Source of the DNA: JAQBXX01 sp947085325
GTDB lineage: Bacteria; Pseudomonadota; Gammaproteobacteria; SURF-13
Assembly (NCBI GenBank): GCA_947085325.1
Contig: CAMTVY010000010.1
Span: forward strand, 163,673-227,672
DNA length: 64,000 nucleotides
Direction of reading: 5' to 3'
Shown here: positions 35,972 to 44,748 of the stretch, in pieces
How positions within the stretch are numbered: position 1 is the stretch's first letter
How the letters are laid out: each line of letters starts with the position of its first letter
The notes under the pieces: generated by a model
Told to the model about the DNA's origin: nothing
What the model saw: the letters and a program-made list of their open reading frames with translations, nothing else
Databases searched by the model: none
Translations under genes and position numbers: made by a program

Positions 35972-36822
35972 AGCCGTCCTGTTCCAGGATAAGTCTGCAA
36001 GGGCTGAGCAAGATTTTCGGTGCGGGCGAGAAAGTGATATCCGTGCTGGAGGACATTAGCCTGGAGGTAGACGAGAATGAGTTCGTGACCGTGGTGGGAG
36101 CCTCGGGCTGCGGGAAGTCCACGCTGCTGCGCATCATCGCGGGTTTGGAAACATTGACCGCCGGCGCGGTGTTGCTCAATGGAAAACCGATCAGCGGCCC
36201 CGGCCCGGAGCGCGGCATGGTGTTTCAGGATTACAGCCTCTATCCGTGGCTCAGCGTGATGGAAAATGTGCGCTTTTGCCGCCAGCTCAAGGTTCATCGA
36301 GAGCGGAGCAACAGTCTCAGGGAGGTGCATGCGGCGATCGGTCGTTCCTATGCCTTGTTGGAGTTGATGGGTTTGCTGGAGCGCAAGGACGCCTATCCCA
36401 ATCAACTCTCCGGCGGGATGCGTCAACGCGTCGCCATTGCGCGCGCGCTCATGCCGAAGCCGCAGGTGTTGCTGCTGGATGAGCCGTTCGGCGCGCTCGA
36501 TGCGCAGACGCGCGAGGTGATGCATGATCTCATCCTGCATCTTTTTAACAAGGAACGCAGTACGATTTTATTTGTCACGCATGATGTCGAGGAAGCGATT
36601 TATCTGGGGCATCGGGTGGTGGTGATGGCGCCGCATCCCGGACGCATAGACAGCATCCACGTCGTGCCGCTGCCGGTCGAGCGCCACGCCGACATGAAGC
36701 TCACGCCGGAATTTCTGGCCCTCAAGAAGACGATATTGCAACGTATTCGCGCCACTTCCGGTGTTTACACCGATCAAGATGTTTTGCAACGTTTGACCGA
36801 AACCGAATCCTTCACTCATTAA
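35953..36822 (+). CDS. ABC transporter ATP-binding protein, probable guanidine uptake
   Basis: This ATPase of 289 aa is of the NrtD/SsuB/TauB type. Walker A GASGCGKS is at 49-56, with the Q loop VFQDYSLYPWL, signature LSGGMRQR and Walker B VLLLDEPFGALDA, then the H loop VTHDVEEA. The ATG at 35953 overlaps the permease end and gives a normal N-terminus. It completes a three-gene importer and is followed 13 bases later by gdmH. Confidence 0.9.
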   Translation: MAASSIKPSCSRISLQGLSKIFGAGEKVISVLEDISLEVDENEFVTVVGASGCGKSTLLRIIAGLETLTAGAVLLNGKPISGPGPERGMVFQDYSLYPWLSVMENVRFCRQLKVHRERSNSLREVHAAIGRSYALLELMGLLERKDAYPNQLSGGMRQRVAIARALMPKPQVLLLDEPFGALDAQTREVMHDLILHLFNKERSTILFVTHDVEEAIYLGHRVVVMAPHPGRIDSIHVVPLPVERHADMKLTPEFLALKKTILQRIRATSGVYTDQDVLQRLTETESFTH

Positions 36823-36835
36823 CAGGAGAATCAAG

Positions 36836-38029
36836 ATGCGTCTTCCAAAACCGGACAAACGCAGCGCCTTTGCCATGAGCGCAAAGGCGCGCGCGCATCA
36901 TCCCCAATTTGACAAGTCCCAACTGCAAGGTTGGAAAATGGCGCACAAAGAGGCCGAGCTGCCCCATAAAGCCTGGGATGCCGAGGAGCGGCGTTGTCTG
37001 GAGCTGGGTCTGCAGGGCGCGGACAGTATTCAGGATAAGAGCATTCCAACTTTTGCGCGCGGCGAACTACCACACTTTGCGGGTATTAACACCTTCATGA
37101 AGGCGCCCTATATAGAGGATGCGAAGGATGTCGGAAAGTTCGATGTCGCGGTGCTGGGTGTGCCTTTCGATGGCGGCACCACTTATCGACCTGGCACGCG
37201 TTTCGGGCCGCAAGGAATACGCCGTATTTCAGCGCTTTATACGCCTTACAACTATGAGTTGGGCGTGGATCTGCGCGAGCAGATGACCTTGTGTGATATC
37301 GGTGATGTGTTTACCATTCCGGCCAATATCGAAAAAACCTTCGATCAGATATCGAAGGCCACCGCACACGTGTTTGCGAGCGGCGCCATGCCGATCATCC
37401 TGGGTGGGGATCACTCGATCGGTTTTGCTACCGTGCGCGGCATCGCCAGTCAAACCGATAAAAAGATCGGCATTATCCATTTTGATCGTCACGCGGACAT
37501 CCAGGAAAAAGATTTGGATGAACGCATGCACACCACGCCCTGGTTTCATGCCACCAATCTGCCTAATGTCCCGGCGACGAATCTGGTGCAGATCGGCATC
37601 GGCGGCTGGCAGGTACCGCGCCAGGCGGTCAAGGAGGCCGTGAAACGCGATACCACCATCATCACGATGTACGATGTGGAACGGCTGGGCCTCGACAAGG
37701 TCGTCGAAATCGCCCTGGAGACCGCCTGGAAGGGCGCCGATGCGGTGTACCTCAGTTTTGATATAGACTCCGTGGATGCAGGCTTCGTACCGGGCACGGG
37801 GTGGCCGGAGCCGGGCGGTTTTCTGCCGCGCGAGATATTGTATCTGCTGGGGCAGGTGGCGAAGGAGGGCATCTGCGGCATGGAGGTGGTGGAGGTCTCG
37901 CCGCCTTATGACATTTCGGATATTACCTCGCTCATGGCGCTGCGCGGCATCGTGGATGTATTGGGATCGGTGGTGGCGCATGGCAAGATGGGTGCGCATC
38001 GCAAGATTATCCGTGGTTGGGCCGCATAG
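36836..38029 (+). CDS. gdmH: ureohydrolase of the guanidine hydrolase (GdmH) type
   Basis: The 397-aa enzyme has the arginase/agmatinase fold with all metal ligands: H193 (GGDHS), D217-H219-D221 (DRHAD) and D309-D311-D314 (FDIDSVD). It carries about 100 residues before the core (AVLGVPFDGGTTYRPGTR). Ordinary agmatinases (about 300 aa) lack this; nickel-dependent guanidine hydrolases have it. The active-site loop reads GTGWPEPGG, with Trp323 where agmatinases usually have Thr. Riboswitch, transporter, nickel permease and urease context all support guanidine to urea plus ammonia. Agmatinase remains the alternative, since speA lies 24 kb away. AGGAG precedes the ATG. No gdmA/gdmB chaperone genes were found. 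Confidence 0.85.
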   Translation: MRLPKPDKRSAFAMSAKARAHHPQFDKSQLQGWKMAHKEAELPHKAWDAEERRCLELGLQGADSIQDKSIPTFARGELPHFAGINTFMKAPYIEDAKDVGKFDVAVLGVPFDGGTTYRPGTRFGPQGIRRISALYTPYNYELGVDLREQMTLCDIGDVFTIPANIEKTFDQISKATAHVFASGAMPIILGGDHSIGFATVRGIASQTDKKIGIIHFDRHADIQEKDLDERMHTTPWFHATNLPNVPATNLVQIGIGGWQVPRQAVKEAVKRDTTIITMYDVERLGLDKVVEIALETAWKGADAVYLSFDIDSVDAGFVPGTGWPEPGGFLPREILYLLGQVAKEGICGMEVVEVSPPYDISDITSLMALRGIVDVLGSVVAHGKMGAHRKIIRGWAA

Positions 38030-38057
38030 CCCCATTAACGATTAGGGAGTCTCGACA

Positions 38058-38639
38058 ATGAAATTCAGATATGTATGGATGACGGGTGGTTTAACATTAC
38101 TGTTTAGTCAAACGGCGTTCGCGCACACCTTCGGCACGGAGGGTGCGAGTTTTTATCAAGGATTTATTCACCCGCTCCTGGGTCTCGATCATCTGCTCGC
38201 CATGTTGGCGGTCGGCATCTGGGCGGTGCAAATCGGCGCGCGCGCGCGGTGGTTAATACCAGCCGCCTTTCTGGCCATGCTGGCGCTGGGCGGCGGTATG
38301 GGCATGCTGGGCTGGCCGTTACCGCAGGTCGAGCTGGGCATCGCCGGATCGGTGGTGGTGTTTGGTCTGCTCATCGCCGGCGTCGCAAAAATGCCGCTCT
38401 GGCTGAGTATGGGCGTTGCCGGGCTGTTTGCCCTGTTTCATGGCCATGCGCACGGCGCGGAAATGCCGCAGGCAGCCATGCCATGGCTCTACGCGCTGGG
38501 ATTTTTGTTGACTACGGCCATGCTGCACGGGGTGGGTATGCTGATGGGGCTCGCCCACCACTACTCATGGCCGGCGCGGTTGTTACGCCTGGGCGGTGTT
38601 GGCCTGGCGGCGGCAGGAATCTGGCTGTTAGCCGTGTGA
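38058..38639 (+). CDS. hupE: HupE/UreJ family nickel permease
   Basis: The product (193 aa) has a signal-like N-terminus ending QTAFAH and about six hydrophobic helices. The family motif HPLLGLDHLLAMLAVG (HPxxGxDH) is at about residues 38-53, with a second His-rich segment LFHGHAHGAEMP. The family moves nickel or cobalt into cells or the periplasm. Between gdmH and ureD it would feed both nickel enzymes. GGGAG precedes the ATG. The symbol ureJ is an equally valid name. Confidence 0.9.
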   Translation: MKFRYVWMTGGLTLLFSQTAFAHTFGTEGASFYQGFIHPLLGLDHLLAMLAVGIWAVQIGARARWLIPAAFLAMLALGGGMGMLGWPLPQVELGIAGSVVVFGLLIAGVAKMPLWLSMGVAGLFALFHGHAHGAEMPQAAMPWLYALGFLLTTAMLHGVGMLMGLAHHYSWPARLLRLGGVGLAAAGIWLLAV

Positions 38640-38650
38640 GCAAAACGGCG

Positions 38651-38702
38651 GTCGCTCCCGGCATTCTGCCTCCCGCGACACTGGCACATCCGTGTGCGGC
38701 GC
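38651..38702 (-). repeat. REP-like palindromic repeat, copy 3 (inverted), between hupE and ureD
   Basis: Read on the minus strand this matches copies 1 and 2 over about 50 bp, with GTGTCGCGGGAGGCAG, one G-to-A change in the loop and the closing GCGAC. It lies inside the extended ureD frame that begins at GTG 38636, which argues that the longer start is not used. Confidence 0.7.
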
Positions 38703-38716
38703 AACGCGCCGAGTGG

Positions 38717-39556
38717 ATGGCCACGCCGCCGCCGGAGCCCGAAGGCTGGCAGGCCGAGTTGAGACTGCGCTTTGCGCGGGCAGAGGCGCGCACGGTGCTC
38801 GCCGCCCGCCGTCATCAGGGGCCGTTGCAGATACAGCGGGTATTTCACCCGGAGCAAAGTGGTGTTTGCCATGCTTATATATTGCATCCTCCGGGGGGGG
38901 TGGTGGCGGGTGATAGTTTGGCGATTGATGTGAGTGTGGAAGAAGGCGCGCAGACCTTATTGACGACGCCCGCCGCCGGCAAGTTTTATCGCAGCATGGG
39001 GCGGACTGCCTGCGTGAGGCAAAATTTGGTGGTCGCTGCAGGGGCGGAATTGGAATGGTTTCCCCAGGAGAATATTGTATTTCAAGGCGCGCGCGTGGCA
39101 ATGTCCACGCGCATTGATCTTGCGGCGGACGGCGCATTCATGGGTTGGGAGATACTCTGCCTGGGACGTCCGGCGGCGCAAGAGGTTTTTTCCACGGGTG
39201 ACTGCCGGCAGAGTTTTGAAATTTGGCGGGCGGGACGGCCGCTGTGGATCGAGCGCGGCCATTACCGGGGCGGCGGTCCCGCACTCGCGGCGAAATGGGG
39301 TATGGCGGCTTGCCCGGTTACGGCGAGCCTGGTATGCGTAACGCGCCGCCCTGAGTTGATTCCCTCGTTGCGGGAGTTGGCGCGCGCGCATGATGAAGAG
39401 TCATGCAGTGTGACGCAGCTTGATGAGGTGATCGTGGCGCGATATCTTGGCGCTCATGCCGAGGCGGCAAAAGATTATTTTGTGAAGGTTTGGGAAATGC
39501 TGAGGCCCGCCGTGCTGGGCCGTGCGGTGTGCCGGCCGCGTATCTGGAATACTTGA
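38717..39556 (+). CDS. ureD: urease accessory protein UreD
   Basis: UreD (279 aa) is part of the UreDFG complex that loads nickel into apo-urease. From ATG 38717 the sequence MATPPPEPEGWQAELRLRF lines up with typical UreD starts, followed by RRHQGPLQIQRVFHPE, LHPPGGVVAGD, PAAGKFYRS and WFPQENIVF. A GTG at 38636 overlapping the hupE stop would add 27 aa encoded mostly by a REP-like repeat, so the ATG is preferred. The 3' end is 5 bases from ureA. Confidence 0.92.
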   Translation: MATPPPEPEGWQAELRLRFARAEARTVLAARRHQGPLQIQRVFHPEQSGVCHAYILHPPGGVVAGDSLAIDVSVEEGAQTLLTTPAAGKFYRSMGRTACVRQNLVVAAGAELEWFPQENIVFQGARVAMSTRIDLAADGAFMGWEILCLGRPAAQEVFSTGDCRQSFEIWRAGRPLWIERGHYRGGGPALAAKWGMAACPVTASLVCVTRRPELIPSLRELARAHDEESCSVTQLDEVIVARYLGAHAEAAKDYFVKVWEMLRPAVLGRAVCRPRIWNT

Positions 39557-39561
39557 ATCCC

Positions 39562-39864
39562 ATGGAACTGACGCCACGCGAAAAAGACAAGCTGCTGCTC
39601 TTCACCGCCGGGCTGGTCGCCGAGCGGCGCAAGGCGCGCGGTTTGAAATTAAACTATCCGGAGGCGGTGGCCTATATCTCGGCCGCGATTCTGGAGGGCG
39701 CGCGCGACGGCCGCAGCGTCGCCGAGTTGATGAGTCATGGTGCAACCTTGCTTACCCGCAGCGATGTCATGGAAGGGGTGGCCGAGATGATCCCCGATGT
39801 GCAGGTCGAGGCCACCTTTCCGGACGGCACCAAGCTGGTGACGGTACATAATCCAATCGTGTGA
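39562..39864 (+). CDS. ureA: urease gamma subunit
   Basis: UreA (100 aa) is the smallest structural subunit of the (UreABC)3 enzyme. MELTPREKDKLLLFTAGLVA and LNYPEAVAYISAAILEGARDG are nearly invariant. The frame extends upstream, but ATG 39562 gives the exact family length and start. It is followed 8 bases later by ureB. Confidence 0.98.
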   Translation: MELTPREKDKLLLFTAGLVAERRKARGLKLNYPEAVAYISAAILEGARDGRSVAELMSHGATLLTRSDVMEGVAEMIPDVQVEATFPDGTKLVTVHNPIV

Positions 39865-39872
39865 GAAGAATC

Positions 39873-40184
39873 ATGATTCCCGGCGAGATCATCACTGAGA
39901 TGGGCGAAATCGAACTGAACGCGGGGCGCAAGACGCTGCGCTTGAAGGTCGCCAACGGCGGCGACCGGCCGATACAGGTCGGTTCGCATTATCATTTTTA
40001 CGAAACCAATAACGCCCTGCTGTTCGAGCGCGAAAGCGCGCGTGGTTTTCGCCTGAACATTCCCGCCGGTACGGCGGTGCGCTTCGAACCGGGTCAGACG
40101 CGCGAGGTGGAGCTGGTCGAGTACGCGGGGCTGCGGCGCGTTTATGGTTTTCAGGGCAGGATCATGGGTGCATTGGATGACTAA
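39873..40184 (+). CDS. ureB: urease beta subunit
   Basis: UreB (103 aa) starts MIPGEIITEMGEIELNAGR, the normal N-terminus; a GTG at 39861 adds four residues and overlaps ureA. The segments QVGSHYHFYETN and VRFEPGQTREVELVEYAG are family signatures. It overlaps ureC by 8 bases. Confidence 0.97.
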   Translation: MIPGEIITEMGEIELNAGRKTLRLKVANGGDRPIQVGSHYHFYETNNALLFERESARGFRLNIPAGTAVRFEPGQTREVELVEYAGLRRVYGFQGRIMGALDD

Positions 40185-41880
40185 AATCGGCCGGCGCGCC
40201 TATGCGGAGATGTACGGGCCGACGGTCGGCGACCGCGTGCGTCTCGCCGATACCGAGTTGTGGATCGAGGTGGAGCGCGATCACACCGTCTACGGCGAGG
40301 AGGTCAAGTTCGGCGGCGGCAAGGTGATTCGCGACGGCATGGGGCAGAGCCAGCGCACCTCGCATGAGGTGGTGGACACGGTGATCACCAATGCCTTGAT
40401 CCTCGATCACTGGGGCATCATCAAGGCAGACATCGGCATCAAGGACGGGCGCATCGCGGCCATCGGCAAGGCCGGCAACCCGGACGTGCAGCCCGGCGTC
40501 ACGATCATCATCGGCGCCGGCACCGAGGTGATTGCGGGCGAAGGCATGATCGCGACACCCGGGGCGATTGACAGTCACATCCATTTTATTTGCCCGCAGC
40601 AAATCGAGGACGCCCTCATGTCGGGTGTGACCACCATGCTCGGTGGCGGCACCGGCCCGGCGGCGGGTACCAACGCCACCACCTGTACGCCGGGTCCGTG
40701 GTATATGCAGCGCATGCTGCAGGCCGCGGAGGAATTGCCGATGAATCTCGGCTTTCTCGGTAAGGGCAACGCCAGTCTGCCGGCCGCCTTGGAGGAGCAG
40801 ATTGAGGCCGGCGCCATCGGTTTGAAGCTGCATGAAGACTGGGGCACGACCCCCGCCGCGATTGATAACTGTCTCAACGTCGCGGAGAAATACGACGTGC
40901 AGGTGGCGATCCACACCGATACCTTGAACGAATCCGGCTTTGTCGAGGACACCCTCGCCGCCTTCAAGGGCCGCACCATCCACACCTATCACACCGAAGG
41001 CGCCGGCGGCGGCCATGCGCCGGACATCATCAAGGCGTGCGGTGAAGCCAATGTGCTGCCGTCCTCCACCAATCCCACACGCCCCTACACCGTTAACACG
41101 GTGGATGAGCATCTCGACATGCTGATGGTGTGTCATCACCTGGATCCCAACATCCCCGAAGACGTCGCCTTTGCCGAGTCGCGCATCCGCCGCGAAACCA
41201 TCGCGGCGGAAGACATCCTGCACGATCTCGGCGCCTTCAGCATGATCTCCTCCGACTCGCAGGCCATGGGCCGGGTCGGCGAGGTGATTACCCGCACCTG
41301 GCAGACGGCGCACAAGATGAAGCTGCAGCGCGGTGCGCTGCCCGAAGATAATGCACGCCACGACAATTTCCGCGCCAAGCGCTACATCGCAAAATACGCC
41401 ATCAACCCGGCCATCACGCATGGCATCAGTCATGAAGTGGGCTCCATTGAGGTCGGCAAGCTCGCCGACATCGTGCTCTGGCGCCCAGCGTTTTTCGGCG
41501 CAAAACCCTCGCTCATCATCAAGGGCGGGATGATCGTCGCAGCGCCCATGGGCGATCCCAACGCCTCTATTCCGACGCCCCAGCCGGTGCACTACCGCCG
41601 CATGTTCGGGGCGCTGGGCGGCGCGCGCGCGGCGACCAGCGTGACCTTTGTCTCACAGGCCGCGCTTGTGAAAGGTGTGGGCAAGTCGTTGAGTTTGCAC
41701 AAACGGCTGGTGGCGGTGCGCGACACGCGCACGGTGCGCAAGCGCGATCTTATTCACAATAATTATCAGCCGCGCATGGAGGTGGATCCGCAAACCTACG
41801 AAGTGCGCGCCGACGGCAACTTGCTTGTTTGCGAACCGGCATCAGTGCTGCCACTGGCCCAGCGTTATTTTTTGTTTTAG
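40177..41880 (+). CDS. ureC: urease alpha (catalytic) subunit
   Basis: UreC (567 aa) carries the dinickel site. All ligands match Klebsiella numbering: H134 and H136 (SHIHF), carbamylated K217 (GLKLHEDWG), H246, H272 and D360. Catalytic H320 and flap C319 are in MVCHH. It hydrolyses urea to ammonia and carbamate. The start at ATG 40177 lies inside ureB; the longer frame to 40144 lacks support. It is expected to be functional. Confidence 0.99.
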   Translation: MTKIGRRAYAEMYGPTVGDRVRLADTELWIEVERDHTVYGEEVKFGGGKVIRDGMGQSQRTSHEVVDTVITNALILDHWGIIKADIGIKDGRIAAIGKAGNPDVQPGVTIIIGAGTEVIAGEGMIATPGAIDSHIHFICPQQIEDALMSGVTTMLGGGTGPAAGTNATTCTPGPWYMQRMLQAAEELPMNLGFLGKGNASLPAALEEQIEAGAIGLKLHEDWGTTPAAIDNCLNVAEKYDVQVAIHTDTLNESGFVEDTLAAFKGRTIHTYHTEGAGGGHAPDIIKACGEANVLPSSTNPTRPYTVNTVDEHLDMLMVCHHLDPNIPEDVAFAESRIRRETIAAEDILHDLGAFSMISSDSQAMGRVGEVITRTWQTAHKMKLQRGALPEDNARHDNFRAKRYIAKYAINPAITHGISHEVGSIEVGKLADIVLWRPAFFGAKPSLIIKGGMIVAAPMGDPNASIPTPQPVHYRRMFGALGGARAATSVTFVSQAALVKGVGKSLSLHKRLVAVRDTRTVRKRDLIHNNYQPRMEVDPQTYEVRADGNLLVCEPASVLPLAQRYFLF

Positions 41881-41885
41881 CGGAC

Positions 41886-42365
41886 ATGATTTCAGAAGAG
41901 CGGTACACGGTCGCAGGATTGCCGCAGGTCAGCGAACGGATAAAAACCGATGAGGTTTGCCAGGCTACATTGACGTTGCCCTTTGAGTTACGCCAGAAGA
42001 GTCGCCAGCGCGCGCGTCTGGATGATGGCCGGGAGATCGCTTTGCTGTTACCGCGCGGCACCGTGCTCCGGCAAGACGATGTGCTGCGCGCCGCGGATGG
42101 CTTGCTGATCCAGATTCATGCCGCGCCTGAAGAGGTTTCCACCGTGTTTACCAACAATACCCTGCTGCTGGCGCGCGCTGCCTACCACCTGGGGAATCGT
42201 CACCTGGCGTTACAGATTGGGCACACCTGGTTACGCTACCTGCACGATCATGTGCTGGATGAAATGCTGCGCGGGATGGGGCTCAACGTATTTAACGAAC
42301 GGACGCCTTTTGATCCGGAAGGGGGCGCTTATGAGGAGACCCGTGCTCACCACGAACACGACTGA
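41886..42365 (+). CDS. ureE: urease accessory protein UreE (nickel metallochaperone)
   Basis: UreE (159 aa) dimerises and hands nickel to UreG. Visible features are RARLDDGREIALLLPRGTVL in the peptide-binding domain and AYHLGNRHLALQIG in the metal domain (conserved GNRH). The C-terminal tail is short but His-rich (ETRAHHEHD). It begins 5 bases after ureC, and its end overlaps ureF by 35 bases. Confidence 0.96.
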   Translation: MISEERYTVAGLPQVSERIKTDEVCQATLTLPFELRQKSRQRARLDDGREIALLLPRGTVLRQDDVLRAADGLLIQIHAAPEEVSTVFTNNTLLLARAAYHLGNRHLALQIGHTWLRYLHDHVLDEMLRGMGLNVFNERTPFDPEGGAYEETRAHHEHD

Positions 42366-43043
42366 CCAGGCCGGGTTAAAGCACCCTGCGTTACTGCGCC
42401 TCATGCAGCTTGCGAGCCCCGCGCTGCCGGTCGGGGCCTATGCCTATTCACAGGGATTGGAGTGGGCGGTGAATCAGGGCTGGGTGCATGACGAAGAGAG
42501 CGCCGCGGACTGGATACATGGTTTGTTAAATCACACCCTTTGCCGCCTGGACGTGCCGGTGCTGGCGCGCTTTTACAATGCCTGGCGGGAGCAAGATACG
42601 CTTGCCGTGGAATACTGGAGCACGTTTTTGCGCGCCAGCCGCGAGAGCGCCGAGCTGCAATGCGAAGATCAGCAACTGGGCATGGCCCTGGCGCGGCTGC
42701 TCAGCGAATTAGGGATTGCCGAGGCCAGGACATGGACAGCGCATCCCTGCGCGAGTTTTGCCAATCTGTTTGCGCTCGCGGCGGCGAGATGGGCAATTCC
42801 ATTGTCTGAGACAGCCATCGGTTACCTGTGGGCGTGGGTGGAAAACCAGACCACGGCCGCCATGAAATTGATACCGTTGGGGCAAAGCGCCGGACAGCGC
42901 CTGCTCTTCCGTGCTATCGAGATCATCCCCGCAGCGGTGCAGCAGGGATTGCAGATCGCCGATGACGAAATCGGCGCGTTTGCGCCGGGACTGGCCCTGG
43001 CGAGCGCCCGCCACGAAACCCAATACACGCGCTTGTTTCGCTC

Positions 43044-43047
<4 letters not shown>
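42331..43047 (+). CDS. ureF: urease accessory protein UreF
   Basis: UreF (238 aa) bridges UreD and UreG in the activation complex. LLRLMQLASPALPVGAYAYSQGLEWAV is the diagnostic N-terminal signature, and the C-terminus has ASARHETQYTRLFRS. ATG 42331 (GGAAGGGGG upstream) lies within the ureE tail; the frame extends further upstream with no homology. It overlaps ureG as ATGA. Confidence 0.95.
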
Positions 43048-43673
<626 letters not shown>

Positions 43674-43715
43674 CGGCAGGGATACGCGATAAACAGGTGC
43701 ATGCCACGGCGAGGA

Positions 43716-43732
43716 TGCATTAATTTGGTGCG
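43716..43732 (+). promoter_or_regulatory. NtrC-like binding site upstream of porin-urt block
   Basis: TGCATTAATTTGGTGCG matches the NtrC dyad consensus at all but two defined positions. It lies about 75 bp upstream of the sigma-54 promoter at 43808. A half site GGTGCA is at 43696. Confidence 0.55.
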
Positions 43733-43807
43733 AATTTGGTGTGTAAAAAATCCCAAGGCAGGGATATTTTATGAATAAGTCATTGTTTTAAATTAATATT
43801 TATCAGG

Positions 43808-43823
43808 TGGCATGGAAGCTGCT
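43808..43823 (+). promoter_or_regulatory. sigma-54 promoter of porin-urtABCDE block
   Basis: TGGCATG-GAAG-CTGCT matches TGGCAYR-N4-TTGCW except for one T to C. The element and following bases (CTGCTAAC) closely resemble the one before glnK. The start would be near 43834, upstream of the porin ATG at 43866. Confidence 0.65.
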
Positions 43824-43865
43824 AACACTAGAGGCACCACCCCTCTTACTTTGGAGATATTCAGC

Positions 43866-44672
43866 ATGACCATGCATAGTTTTAATATAAAAAAGTGCTT
43901 ACAGCCGTTAGGCGTGGCCTTCGCTGCAGCCTCGCTTCTGGTACTGTCCGGCACCGTGCACGCGGACGAGGCCGCACCCGCAGCCGAGCCCGCATCCCCG
44001 CATAAATTCACCGGCAATATCGGCGTGCACTCCAAGTACCTGCTGCGCGGTATCTACGAGGAGAATGAGAACACCGCAGTACAGGGCGGCATTGATTACA
44101 GCAATGCCAACGGCTTTTATGCCGGCTGGTGGGGCTCCAACCTGGGTTACAGCTACGATGCGAATACAGGCGTAGACACCGACGGCAGCGGCTTCGAGAA
44201 CGACTTCTATGCCGGCTTCGCCGGTTCGTCTGGTGACATAAGCTACAAGCTCGGCCTGATCCAGTACGTCTATATTGACGTGGATGACTCCGATCTGACC
44301 GAAGCCTTGGCCAGTGTCGGCTATGGCCCGTTCAGCCTGCAGGCGCAATATCTGCTCAATGACGGCTGGTGGGGCAACAGCGGCGATATCTACTGGACCG
44401 CCAACTACAGCACCTCACTGCCCAGTGACTTCACGTTCGGCGCCTCGCTCGGCTGGTACACCTACAACGACGACGACAACTCAGAAATGTGCGCGGACTG
44501 TACCACTGAAGACTCGGCCTTCCGCCATCTGAACCTGACGCTGGGGCATCCGATAGGCAGCACCGGTGCGAACATGTACGTGCAGTATACCGTGGCCGGC
44601 GAGGATCGCTCGGGCAACGACGACTACGACAACAAGGTCATATTAGGCTTGACCTACGGCTTCGATCTGTAA
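43866..44672 (+). CDS. TorF-family putative outer-membrane porin
   Basis: The 268-aa product has a signal peptide ending TVHA (about residue 33). The mature part begins with the family signature FTGNIGVHSKYLLRGI and is rich in alternating aromatic and polar strands (FYAGWWGSNLGYSYD, FENDFYAGFAG), ending YGFDL. It matches the TorF/Gcw_chp porin group. A nitrogen-regulated porin before urtABCDE would admit urea, amides or guanidine across the outer membrane; that role is inferred. ATG 43866 is chosen because the longer frame overlaps the sigma-54 promoter. Confidence 0.85.
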   Translation: MTMHSFNIKKCLQPLGVAFAAASLLVLSGTVHADEAAPAAEPASPHKFTGNIGVHSKYLLRGIYEENENTAVQGGIDYSNANGFYAGWWGSNLGYSYDANTGVDTDGSGFENDFYAGFAGSSGDISYKLGLIQYVYIDVDDSDLTEALASVGYGPFSLQAQYLLNDGWWGNSGDIYWTANYSTSLPSDFTFGASLGWYTYNDDDNSEMCADCTTEDSAFRHLNLTLGHPIGSTGANMYVQYTVAGEDRSGNDDYDNKVILGLTYGFDL

Positions 44673-44748
44673 GGGGCGCTGAGCCGGCGGGGCCTTGGGC
44701 CCCGCCGTGCTCTTTGGTCAACAACGCATTGCATTCAGGAGAACAATC

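Noticed and set aside
36836..38029. Plain agmatinase (speB) assignment
   Set aside because: Guanidine riboswitch, N-terminal extension, GTGWPEPGG loop and nickel/urease neighbours fit guanidine hydrolase better; kept as the alternative.
38636..38716. GTG 38636 as the ureD start overlapping the hupE stop
   Set aside because: The extra 27 residues are mostly encoded by a REP-like repeat present elsewhere in non-coding DNA, and UreD homologues begin near the ATG at 38717.
40162..41592. A 476-codon minus-strand frame opposite ureC
   Set aside because: ureC is complete with all catalytic residues; the antisense frame has no homology.
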